A stretch of 64,000 nucleotides of DNA from DASQBT01 sp049578545 (GTDB lineage: Bacteria; Pseudomonadota; Gammaproteobacteria; Burkholderiales; Thiobacillaceae), in the NCBI GenBank assembly GCA_049578545.1, contig JBAUMF010000043.1:1-64000 (forward strand). The letters are read 5' to 3'. A program made the translations under genes and the position numbers. Of the stretch, positions 16,378-23,280 are shown in pieces; position 1 is the stretch's first letter, and the number at the start of each line of letters is the position of its first letter. The notes beneath the pieces were generated by a model that worked only from the letters and a program-made list of their open reading frames with translations, was not told the DNA's origin and did not search any database.

Positions 16378-16991
16378 ACAGCAGGTCGGATGACTCGGCC
16401 GTATCTGAAACAAGACTGCCCTGCTCAATAAAGTGCGCCGCCGGCTCGCTCGTGGCCATTTTGCTGATCATCCTTGCGGCGATGGCTTACGTCGGGTTCG
16501 GTGGCTACAACGTGGGTGCCGATGCGCCCCACTGGACGATCACCGCCAAAATCATTCAGGCCGTCCGCGAACGGTCAATGACGTTACACGCGCAACGCAT
16601 TGCGATACCGGCCGCACTGGACCAGCCCCAGCGCATCGCGGACGGGGCCGGCCTGTACGACGAGATGTGCACCGGCTGCCACCTGGCGCCGGGAATGGAG
16701 GACAGCGAAATGCGACGCGGGCTGTATCCGCAGCCGCCGGATTTTCCGACAGAGGGGATCGATGACCTGCAGACGGCCTTCTGGGTCATCAAGCACGGCA
16801 TCAAGCTGACCGCGATGCCAGCCTGGGGCAAGAGCCATACCGACGAACAGATCTGGGACATGGTGGCTTTCCTGCAGCAAATCAAGGGATTGACCGCGGC
16901 ACGCTACCACGCTCTGGTGGCCGCGGCGACACCAGAGGCAAAAAGTCACGAACATGAAGAGCATGGTCACGGCGATGCGAATCGCCATTGA
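16374..16991 (+). CDS. Membrane-anchored c-type cytochrome
   Basis: 205 residues. The N-terminal cytoplasmic tail is followed by a membrane helix (about residues 23-45, CAAGSLVAILLIILAAMAYVGFGGY). The periplasmic domain has one heme c motif, CTGCH, in GLYDEMCTGCHLAPGMEDSEM. The distal methionine ligand is probably in LTAMPAWGKSHTDEQIWDMVAFLQ. The tail is rich in histidine and acidic residues (SHEHEEHGHGDANRH), which could bind metal. It would act as a single-heme electron carrier at the periplasmic face. It is coupled to the SHOCT gene by a four-base overlap and sits among copper genes. The electron partner is unknown. Confidence 0.9.
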   Translation: MNSRSDDSAVSETRLPCSIKCAAGSLVAILLIILAAMAYVGFGGYNVGADAPHWTITAKIIQAVRERSMTLHAQRIAIPAALDQPQRIADGAGLYDEMCTGCHLAPGMEDSEMRRGLYPQPPDFPTEGIDDLQTAFWVIKHGIKLTAMPAWGKSHTDEQIWDMVAFLQQIKGLTAARYHALVAAATPEAKSHEHEEHGHGDANRH

Positions 16992-17066
16992 TCCTGCACG
17001 AGCAAAACCATGGTCACGGTAGACAACTCGATTGTTACCACTTCCAAAGATGAGGAAGCGGCCGGA

Positions 17067-17302
17067 CTGCGCTCTGGCCCCAGCATGTCACACCGTGACC
17101 ATTGCCATCACAACGCGCTGCCCGAATCCCTCTTCGGCAGCCTGAAGAAGGAACGCACCGAGAGCGCAGCTGCGCTTCCCGGCAGGAACCCAAGTTGGAT
17201 GTGCTCGATTGCATCGAGGGTTTTCAAAAGGGAACTTGCAGACGCCGCCATCTCCGCCTGCTGAGCCCGCTTGGGCTCGAGCAGCTTCAAGCCGGACGCT
17301 GA
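17067..17302 (+). pseudogene. IS3-family transposase (OrfB) C-terminal remnant
   Basis: One frame gives SMSHRDHCHHNALPESLFGSLKKERT, which corresponds to the 'SMSRKGNCWDNA.ESFFGTLK.E' block of IS3-type DDE transposases. The catalytic aspartate position before NA is occupied by histidine. After a frame change the sequence continues EPKLDVLDCIEGF, then RRRHLRLLSPLGLEQLQAG, matching the 'A..DV.DYIE.FYN..RRHS.LGY.SP..FE' tail. The N-terminal catalytic part is absent and at least one frameshift is present, so this is a dead scrap of an insertion sequence. Confidence 0.75.
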
Positions 17303-17385
17303 GAAATGTCAACAAAAACGGGGGGAAGTACCTGGTGTGTTCCGGATGGAGGTGCGCTTTCGCCCGCATCGACCAACAGCCAGAC

Positions 17386-17401
17386 ATTACGACAATGTAA
17401 T
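17386..17401. promoter_or_regulatory. Cop-box dyad upstream of duplicated lipoprotein gene
   Basis: ATTACGACAATGTAAT is a 5-6-5 inverted repeat. On the plus strand GTCAGC starts at +7 and a TAGACT -10-like hexamer lies 33 bases downstream, the same spacing as at cusF. The next gene in that direction begins at 17872, so the leader would be long. Confidence 0.65.
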
Positions 17402-17871
17402 CTGCAAGTCAGCACAAAGTCAGTGAGTCAACGCTAGACTTGCTGAATCTCACCTGTGCACGCGTCCTGCGTGCGGGCGGGCTCACAGGAGTCACGACTT
17501 GAAATACCTTGGCCTTGTTTGGCGCTCCATTGAGACACGTGGCCGTGGGCAGTTTCGTCCTGAAGCAGCCGGTCTTTCCCGGGCGGCGTTTTTCCAGTGT
17601 GGATTGGAGGCCTTCCGACGATGGTCGAGGGCGGCCCATTCGATCGAATGGACTTCTGCCACTGCGTCGATGGGAAGGGATGGCAAGCCACCTCGAACCC
17701 CGGGACCTATGGTGCCCCATGCCGCAGGCGGAGGCCGCGCGCAGCTCCATGGCGGCGCAGTTCGGCGACGATATTGAAGACTGATGACACCTTATCGGGT
17801 CGTCTGGCATTCCCGCCTGACGATCCATCCGTGTGTTCGCGCACGCGATTACGACATTCTGGAGATCACCG

Positions 17872-19551
17872 ATGAAAACCCTGCAAATTCTCTTGACCAC
17901 ACTGGTTGTAACCTTCCTGACGGCCTGCGGCGGCGGAGGTGGCGGTGGCGGCGGCACGTCGGGCGGCGCAGGCACGATCAGCGGCACGGCGGTAAAGGGC
18001 CCGGTTGGCGGCGCGACGGTCACGGCCTACGCGATCACCAATGGGGCGAAGGGCGCGCAGATCGCAACCGGGACCACCGCTACCAACGGGAACTTCAGCC
18101 TGTCCATGGGCAGTTATTCCGGCCCGGTGATGCTCCAGGTGAGTGGCGGTTCCTACACCGACGAGGCCACCAGCGCCACCATGATGATGGGATCCAACGT
18201 GATGACCGCCGTCCTGCAGAACGTCACGGCGGGCCAGACCCTTAGCGGCATCCAGATCACCCCGCTTACCGCGATGGCACAGGTGTGGGCCCAGAACATG
18301 ACCGGTGGCATGACCGCTGCCAACATTTCAACGGCAAACACCGGGGTGGGCAACTACTGCAATGTCAGCAACATCCTGAGCGTTCAGCCGATGGATCCGA
18401 CCGCGTTGAACTCCGGTGGCACGGCGACGCAGGACATGAAGGACTACGGCATGTGTCTGGCCGCGATGTCTAAATACGCCAGCAGCCAGGGCGTCAACCC
18501 ATCGTCTGGCATAGTGACGGCCATGATGAACGATGCATCGGACGGCATTATGGATGGCAAAATGATGGGGGGCGGGTCGGTAATGATGGGGGGAATGGGC
18601 AACATGCCCTCCTCTGCGGGCACCAGTGGCCTGGCGAGCGCCATGACAAACTTCATCAACTCCAGCGCCAACCAGTCAGGGGTGACGACAACGATGATGA
18701 ATACGCTGATCCAGAAGCTGAATACGTTCAACGGGGCGCTGGCAGGCGGCGGCACGTCGGGCGGCGCAGGCATGATCAGCGGCACGGCGGTAAAGGGTCC
18801 GGTTGGCGGCGCGACGGTCACGGCCTACGCGATCACCAATGGGGCGAAGGGCGCACAGATCGCAACCGGGACCACCGCTACCAACGGGAACTTCAACCTG
18901 TCCATGGGCAGTTATTCCGGCCCGGTGATGCTCCAGATGAGCGGCGGATCCTACACCGACGAGGCCACCAGCACCACCATGATGATGGGGACCAATGTGA
19001 TGACCGCCGTCCTGACGAGCATGTCGGCCGGCTCGACGATCAGCGGCATCCAGATCACCCCGCTCACCTCGATGGCGCAGGTGATGGCCCAGAACATGGC
19101 CAACGGCATGACCGACACCAACATCTCGACGGCGAACACAGGAGTGGGCAGCTACTGCAACGTCAGCAACATCCTGACCGTTCAGCCGATGAACCCGACC
19201 GTGTTGAACTCCGGTGGCACGGCGACGCAGGACATGAAGGACTACGGCATGTGTCTGGCCGCGATGTCCCAGTATGCCAAGACGCTGAATATGCCAGCAT
19301 CGTCTGGTCTGGTCACGATGATGATGAACGATGCCTCGGATGGCATCATGGACGGCAAGATGGGTAACACCGCGATACCCATGTCAATGGGTGGCATGAT
19401 GGGTGGAGGCACGATGTCACCGACTGCCGGCACCAGCGGCCTGGCGACCGCCATGACAAACTTCATCAACTCCAGCGCCAACCAGTCAGGGGTGACAACA
19501 ACGATGATGAATACGCTGATCCAGAAGCTGAATACAAGCGGGGCGCTCTAA
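17872..19551 (+). CDS. Lipoprotein with two tandem Met-rich domains
   Basis: About 559 residues from the ATG at 17872, which follows a GGAG site. The signal peptide has a lipobox (FLTAC) and then a polyglycine run, so it is a lipoprotein. The mature protein is two copies of a 266-residue module. Each module begins with a carboxypeptidase-regulatory-like beta domain (ISGTAVKGPVGGATVTAYAI ... GNFSLSMGSYSGPVML) and continues with a Ser/Thr/Asn-rich helical part ending ANQSGVTTTMMNTLIQKLNT. Met clusters (MMMG, MMGGGSVMMGGM) are frequent, and each module has a Cys pair (YCNVSN ... YGMCLAAM). It sits downstream of a cop-box. It may bind copper at the cell surface or outer membrane; this is inference, with no named family. 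Confidence 0.8.
   Translation: MKTLQILLTTLVVTFLTACGGGGGGGGGTSGGAGTISGTAVKGPVGGATVTAYAITNGAKGAQIATGTTATNGNFSLSMGSYSGPVMLQVSGGSYTDEATSATMMMGSNVMTAVLQNVTAGQTLSGIQITPLTAMAQVWAQNMTGGMTAANISTANTGVGNYCNVSNILSVQPMDPTALNSGGTATQDMKDYGMCLAAMSKYASSQGVNPSSGIVTAMMNDASDGIMDGKMMGGGSVMMGGMGNMPSSAGTSGLASAMTNFINSSANQSGVTTTMMNTLIQKLNTFNGALAGGGTSGGAGMISGTAVKGPVGGATVTAYAITNGAKGAQIATGTTATNGNFNLSMGSYSGPVMLQMSGGSYTDEATSTTMMMGTNVMTAVLTSMSAGSTISGIQITPLTSMAQVMAQNMANGMTDTNISTANTGVGSYCNVSNILTVQPMNPTVLNSGGTATQDMKDYGMCLAAMSQYAKTLNMPASSGLVTMMMNDASDGIMDGKMGNTAIPMSMGGMMGGGTMSPTAGTSGLATAMTNFINSSANQSGVTTTMMNTLIQKLNTSGAL
17950..19547 (+). repeat. 798-bp tandem duplication inside the lipoprotein gene
   Basis: Unit A starts at 17950 and unit B at 18748, both with GGCGGCACGTCGGGCGGCGC. 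The first 170 or so bases differ at only a handful of sites, while the Met-rich stretch is more variable. The offset of 798 bp is a whole number of codons (266). Confidence 0.9.
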
Positions 19552-20093
19552 GGGCCGGGTTGGGTTCGGCTGGATGAAGCCCATGCCTTGCAGGACATCG
19601 TGACGCCGACGATTCCCGCCGGGCAGGGCCCGATGTCGTCCCACCTTAGATACCCCGCGTGGTTTGCAAAGGTCGCTGGGGCAATCACGGCTCATCGGCC
19701 CCACGCGGAATTCCAGCGTGGGGTGACACCGGTCTTCCACAAGGGCCAAGGTCGGCACGTGAGATCGAACGGCTTTGCCCACGCAGGCATTGGTGTAAGG
19801 TTTATTGATGTTCAACCATGGCTTGCCGCAGAGAGACAGACAGCGAGTATCGCCGAGATGGGGAAACTGTTTACGGAACCAAGCCCGTCGACCGGGTAAA
19901 TTGGTTCCAGGCGCATCCGCATCGGTCGCGCTGTATTCCTCAGTGCCGGCCATCGTCACCTCAGCGTGCTGGATACTTCAGCTTTGGTCCTGGCAGCGAG
20001 CGAGGCACCCTTATGTAGGCCGGCCGCTCGCGCTTTGAGGTGATGGTAGCGATGTCGGACCGGCGAATGGAGTTCGTCTTTCAGTCACAGCGG
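19552..20093. other. Gap between lipoprotein gene and copS
   Basis: About 540 bp. Overlapping frames occur on both strands (19588-19899 plus, 19486-19959 minus), but neither has a recognisable product or a good ribosome site. No clear terminator is seen. Confidence 0.4.
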
Positions 20094-21509
20094 CTATTCA
20101 CGTTGATTTGTCAGGGCAGGCAGTGTTATCAGGAACCTTGTTTTGCCACTGGCGGAAGTTACCGTGATCGTTCCGCCATGGGCGTCCACGATGGATTTGA
20201 CGATGGCCAGCCCCAAGCCTGCCCCGTCCCCCTTGCGCTGGCGTGATGGATCAATGCGATAAAACCGATCGAAAAGCCTCGGCAGGTGCTCGGCTGCAAT
20301 TTCAGGCCCCGGATTCTCGACGGACAGCATGGCCACACCTCCGCGCAGCTCCATGGATACATGCACAACCAGGCCGCGTGGTGTGTGCCGGATGGCGTTG
20401 GATACGAGATTGCTCAACGCACGCCGCAGCATCAGGCGATCGCCGGGTACGGTCGCGACTCCTTCAAGTACCAGCGCCACACCGTTCTCTTCGGCCCAGG
20501 CTTCGAAGTACTCAAACAAGCCCCGCGTTTCCGCTGCGAGATCCACCGTGGCCTGGCTGGGCTTGAGCAGCCCGTTGTCGGCCTGGGCCAGATAGAGCAT
20601 GTCGCCGATCATCTGGGCCATGCGCTCGTATTCCTCCAGGTTGGAATACAGGACTTCACGGTATTCCTCATTGCTGCGTGCGCCGGAAAGGGCGACCTGG
20701 GTCTGGGTCATCAGGTTGGAGACAGGGGTGCGCAGTTCGTGGGCGATGTCAGAGGAGAACTCGGACAGGCGTCGAAAGGAATCATCCAGGCGAGTCAACA
20801 TGGCATTGAAGGTCATTGCCAAGGCATGAAGTTCCGGGGGTAGGCCGGCCACCGGCAGGCGGCTGGCCAGGTGCTCGGCGGAGATGCCGGCGGCCAGCTC
20901 CGTAACCCGACGCAACGGCGCCAGGCTTCGCCGCGTGACGATCCAGCCCAGGCTGGCGGTGGCGAGCGCGGCCAGTGCCATGGAGAGCACCAGCAGTTCG
21001 CGGAATCTGTTCATGAACACTTCATGGTGCTTGATATCCAGCGACACTGCCACGCTGTGGACCTCCCCGTTGCCCGCGCGCATTGGCGCGACCATGCCAC
21101 GGTAGTCATGGCCCTCCTGATGCCATTGCCGCAGAGCGCCACCCAGGCATTGGACGGAATCGGGCAGGCGGCGGCAGTCCTGGCTCTGCAGCAGAGCATG
21201 AGGAAAAACGGCTCCGGACGTGGCGAACCACATCTTGCCGCGCGCATCCACCACAGCCACCGCCAGGCCTTGGTGGCCAACCAGGGCGTCATCCAGAGCC
21301 TGGGGCAGACGATCAAACCCTTTCTGACTATCCGCACTTTCAAGCAAATGGCGGATGAGTTCCAGATGGCCCTCGAGTTCATGCCGGTCGCTTTCCACAA
21401 AATGCGCTTCTATCGCCCGGGCCAGGAGGAAACCGGTGGCAAGCATAACGACGGAGACGGCCAGCGCAAACAGGAGGCTGATGCGGCTGGTCAGCGACAG
21501 GGCCTTCAC
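20094..21509 (-). CDS. copS: Heavy-metal (copper) sensor histidine kinase
   Basis: 471 residues. Two membrane helices (about 10-32 and 172-194) enclose a periplasmic sensor loop with the family's typical WFATSGAVFPHALL segment. A HAMP linker (about 190-245) leads to the dimerisation helix with the phospho-accepting H257 in SSDIAHELRTPVSNL. The ATPase domain has the N box (RRALSNLVSNAIRHTP), the F box (LFDRFYRIDPS) and the G2 box (GAGLGLAIVKSIVDAHGG). This is the CusS/CopS/IrlS type, which senses periplasmic copper or silver. The start overlaps the stop of its response regulator by four bases. It is the only complete metal-sensing kinase in this region. Confidence 0.93.
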   Translation of the reverse strand: MKALSLTSRISLLFALAVSVVMLATGFLLARAIEAHFVESDRHELEGHLELIRHLLESADSQKGFDRLPQALDDALVGHQGLAVAVVDARGKMWFATSGAVFPHALLQSQDCRRLPDSVQCLGGALRQWHQEGHDYRGMVAPMRAGNGEVHSVAVSLDIKHHEVFMNRFRELLVLSMALAALATASLGWIVTRRSLAPLRRVTELAAGISAEHLASRLPVAGLPPELHALAMTFNAMLTRLDDSFRRLSEFSSDIAHELRTPVSNLMTQTQVALSGARSNEEYREVLYSNLEEYERMAQMIGDMLYLAQADNGLLKPSQATVDLAAETRGLFEYFEAWAEENGVALVLEGVATVPGDRLMLRRALSNLVSNAIRHTPRGLVVHVSMELRGGVAMLSVENPGPEIAAEHLPRLFDRFYRIDPSRQRKGDGAGLGLAIVKSIVDAHGGTITVTSASGKTRFLITLPALTNQRE

Positions 21510-22198
21510 AGCATCGGGCCTTCTCGTGTCGATTCCAGCACGTAGCCCATGCCGCGCACGGTGTGGATAAGCTTGAGGTCGTGCCCTTCGTCTATCTTGA
21601 GCCGCAACCGGCGCACCGCCACATCGATGACATTGGTGTCGGAATCGAAATTCATGTCCCAGACCTGGGAGGCGATCATTGAACGCGGCAGGACTTCACC
21701 CTTACGCCGCATGAACAGTTCCAGAAGCGCGAATTCCTTCGCGGTGAGATCGATCCTTCGCTTGGCCCGGGTGGCCCGGCGCCGCAATAGATCCAGCTCC
21801 AGGTCGGCCACTCGGAGCTGGGTGGGCTCCATGCCGGCGCGGCCACGCCGCATCAGGCTGCGCACGCGGGCGAGCAGTTCGGCAAAGGCGAACGGCTTGA
21901 CCAGATAGTCATCGGCGCCCAGCTCCAGTCCCTTCACCCGGTCCGCCACCTGATCCCGCGCCGTGAGAAACAGCACCGGCAGATCGAGCCCTGTCCTGCG
22001 CACCCCTTCCAAAATCTGCCAGCCGGACAGGCCGGGCAGCATCACGTCCAGAATCAACAGGTCGTACCGGCCGGTCTTGGCCCATTCCAGGCCCTCCCAC
22101 CCGTCACGGGACAAGTCGGTGACAAAGCCCGCTTCGGTCAGGCCCTGTTTCAGGTAATCGCCCGTCTTGGGCTCGTCTTCGACGATGAGGATCTTCAT
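21506..22198 (-). CDS. copR: Copper response regulator, OmpR/PhoB class
   Basis: 230 residues. The receiver domain has VEDEPKTGDYLKQ, phospho-acceptor D51 (LILDVMLPGLSGWQ) and the conserved Lys in LVKPFAFAELLARVRSL. The winged-helix output domain contains DLTAKEFALLELFMRRKGEVLPRSMIASQVWDMNFDSDTNVIDVAVRRLRLKIDEG. It is close in sequence to the broken regulator at 14508-15195. A cop-box dyad sits 60 bp upstream of its ATG (22258-22273), shared with the divergent plus-strand genes, so autoregulation is likely. It should activate copper efflux promoters when phosphorylated by the adjacent kinase. Confidence 0.94.
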   Translation of the reverse strand: MKILIVEDEPKTGDYLKQGLTEAGFVTDLSRDGWEGLEWAKTGRYDLLILDVMLPGLSGWQILEGVRRTGLDLPVLFLTARDQVADRVKGLELGADDYLVKPFAFAELLARVRSLMRRGRAGMEPTQLRVADLELDLLRRRATRAKRRIDLTAKEFALLELFMRRKGEVLPRSMIASQVWDMNFDSDTNVIDVAVRRLRLKIDEGHDLKLIHTVRGMGYVLESTREGPML

Positions 22199-22257
22199 CA
22201 GGATATTGGACAGTTAGCCAGACATATCCTGCCACAGCCCAACGGATGCAGGCACAC

Positions 22258-22273
22258 ATGACAGAAATGTCAT
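22258..22273. promoter_or_regulatory. Cop-box dyad between copRS and the P-type ATPase operon
   Basis: ATGACAGAAATGTCAT is a perfect 6-4-6 inverted repeat, identical to the copy at 31335. On the plus strand GTCAGC follows at +7 (22280-22285). It lies in the divergent promoter region and could control both copRS and the genes from 22365 onward. GATATGT elements occur on either side. Confidence 0.75.
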
Positions 22274-22327
22274 ATCCATGTCAGCTTTGTGACGCTGCGT
22301 CTCGTGCAAGATATGTAGCGTGTGCGT

Positions 22328-22343
22328 ATTGCGACAATGTCGC
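22328..22343. promoter_or_regulatory. Second, weaker dyad in the copR/22365 intergenic region
   Basis: ATTGCGACAATGTCGC contains the perfect inverted repeat TGCGACA-A-TGTCGCA and aligns with the cop-box at 17386 at 12 of 16 positions. It lies just before the AAGGAGG ribosome site of the 22365 gene. It could be a secondary CopR site or a leader hairpin. Confidence 0.35.
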
Positions 22344-22364
22344 ACTTGCCAAGGAGGGCTGACC

Positions 22365-22739
22365 ATGGAAGACGACAGCATGAACGAACGGAACGACGCC
22401 TTTGCAGTGACGCGCACGATCCCGATTTCCGGTGCCGATCCCGGGGAACTGGAGCGCGCCATCCAGAACTTAGGGCGGATCGAATGCGTGGCTTACGCGC
22501 GAGCATCCGGCAACGGTCGGCTGCGGGTTCGCTATGATGCCTCCTGTGTCGGCTTCCGGGATATCGAGCGCCTGCTCGACGAGGCTGGCGTTTCGCGACC
22601 CAGCAGTTTCTGGTGGCGCATCAGATCGGCCTGGTACGCGTTTCTCGATCAGAACGCGCGCAGCAATGCCATTGGAGGCGGCGGCGCGTGCTGCAACAAG
22701 CCCCCGGGCATCGGTACCAACAATCCGCCCCGGCAATGA
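22365..22739 (+). CDS. Small HMA-like cytoplasmic protein with CC-containing tail
   Basis: About 124 residues from the ATG at 22365 (ribosome site AAGGAGG). The central part, TIPISGADPGELERAIQNLGRIECVAYARASGNGRLRVRYDASCVGFRDIERLLDEAG, follows the beta-alpha-beta-beta-alpha-beta pattern of heavy-metal-associated (HMA/CopZ) domains but lacks the CxxC loop. The C-terminus has WYAFLDQNARSNAIGGGGACCNKPPGIG, a possible metal site with two adjacent cysteines. It is the first gene after the shared cop-box and runs toward an NfeD-like protein and a copper ATPase. It may deliver copper to the ATPase; this is inferred from fold pattern and position. Confidence 0.75.
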   Translation: MEDDSMNERNDAFAVTRTIPISGADPGELERAIQNLGRIECVAYARASGNGRLRVRYDASCVGFRDIERLLDEAGVSRPSSFWWRIRSAWYAFLDQNARSNAIGGGGACCNKPPGIGTNNPPRQ

Positions 22740-22848
22740 AAACCCAACATCTGGATCATTGCCCCACTTTCACAAGGCCTGCCGGGACAGGGCGGATTCA
22801 AACGATCAGGGACAGCCCACCGGAATGACCGGCTAACGGGGAACCATC

Positions 22849-23280
22849 ATGTGCCACCTCATATTGCTGATGCCGGTGCTGGGGCTGGCGGTGTTGTGGG
22901 TGTGGCCACTCTCGGCGGCGCTGCCGGCGTACGGGCTGATCGTTGCCCTATCGGTGTGGTCGTACTGGTTTGTCCTGAAGGCCATGCACCAGGCCGTGAT
23001 CACCGGAAGGGAATCGATGTGCGGCGCCATCGGTCGCATGGTCGAGGTCGCCGAGCGCATTGCACTTGTGCGCGTTCACAGCGAGATTTCGAACACCGAA
23101 TCGGCGGACACACTGCGGCCTGGCGACTGGGTGCAAGTGGTGGAAATTGCGGGTCTGCTGCTCAGGGTGAGCCGCCTGGACGAGCAGGATATCCGTGGCG
23201 GGATGCCTGATGGGCGACACGAAAGAACCGGACACGTCGTAGGAGGCAAGCATGAACACACATACATCACACATGCATGA
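22849..23280 (+). CDS. NfeD-like membrane protein
   Basis: 143 residues. Two hydrophobic helices (about 3-20 and 24-45) lead into a soluble domain with GAIGRMVEVAERIALVRVHSEI ... TLRPGDWVQVVEIAGLLLRV, the OB-fold pattern at the C-terminus of NfeD-type proteins. NfeD proteins sit in the membrane and usually partner stomatin/flotillin-like proteins, but none is nearby. The final residues (GGKHEHTYITHA) overlap the start of the copper ATPase gene by 29 bases, so the two are translated from the same message. Here it may be an accessory subunit of the ATPase; this is inference. Confidence 0.7.
   Translation: MCHLILLMPVLGLAVLWVWPLSAALPAYGLIVALSVWSYWFVLKAMHQAVITGRESMCGAIGRMVEVAERIALVRVHSEISNTESADTLRPGDWVQVVEIAGLLLRVSRLDEQDIRGGMPDGRHERTGHVVGGKHEHTYITHA

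Larger units (their letters stand above)
16992..17871. other. Long gap with IS remnant and cop-box
   Basis: About 880 bp without an intact gene. It contains an IS3-type transposase fragment (17067-17302), a cop-box dyad (17386-17401) with a TAGACT hexamer 33 bases further on, and then about 440 bp in which only unsupported frames occur on both strands. An 11-bp inverted repeat (17010-17020 and 17092-17102) flanks the start of the IS remnant. Confidence 0.5.

Noticed and set aside
16971..16986. Hairpin GGCGAT-GCGA-ATCGCC at the cytochrome c stop as terminator
   Set aside because: Short stem overlapping the coding end and no T-tract.
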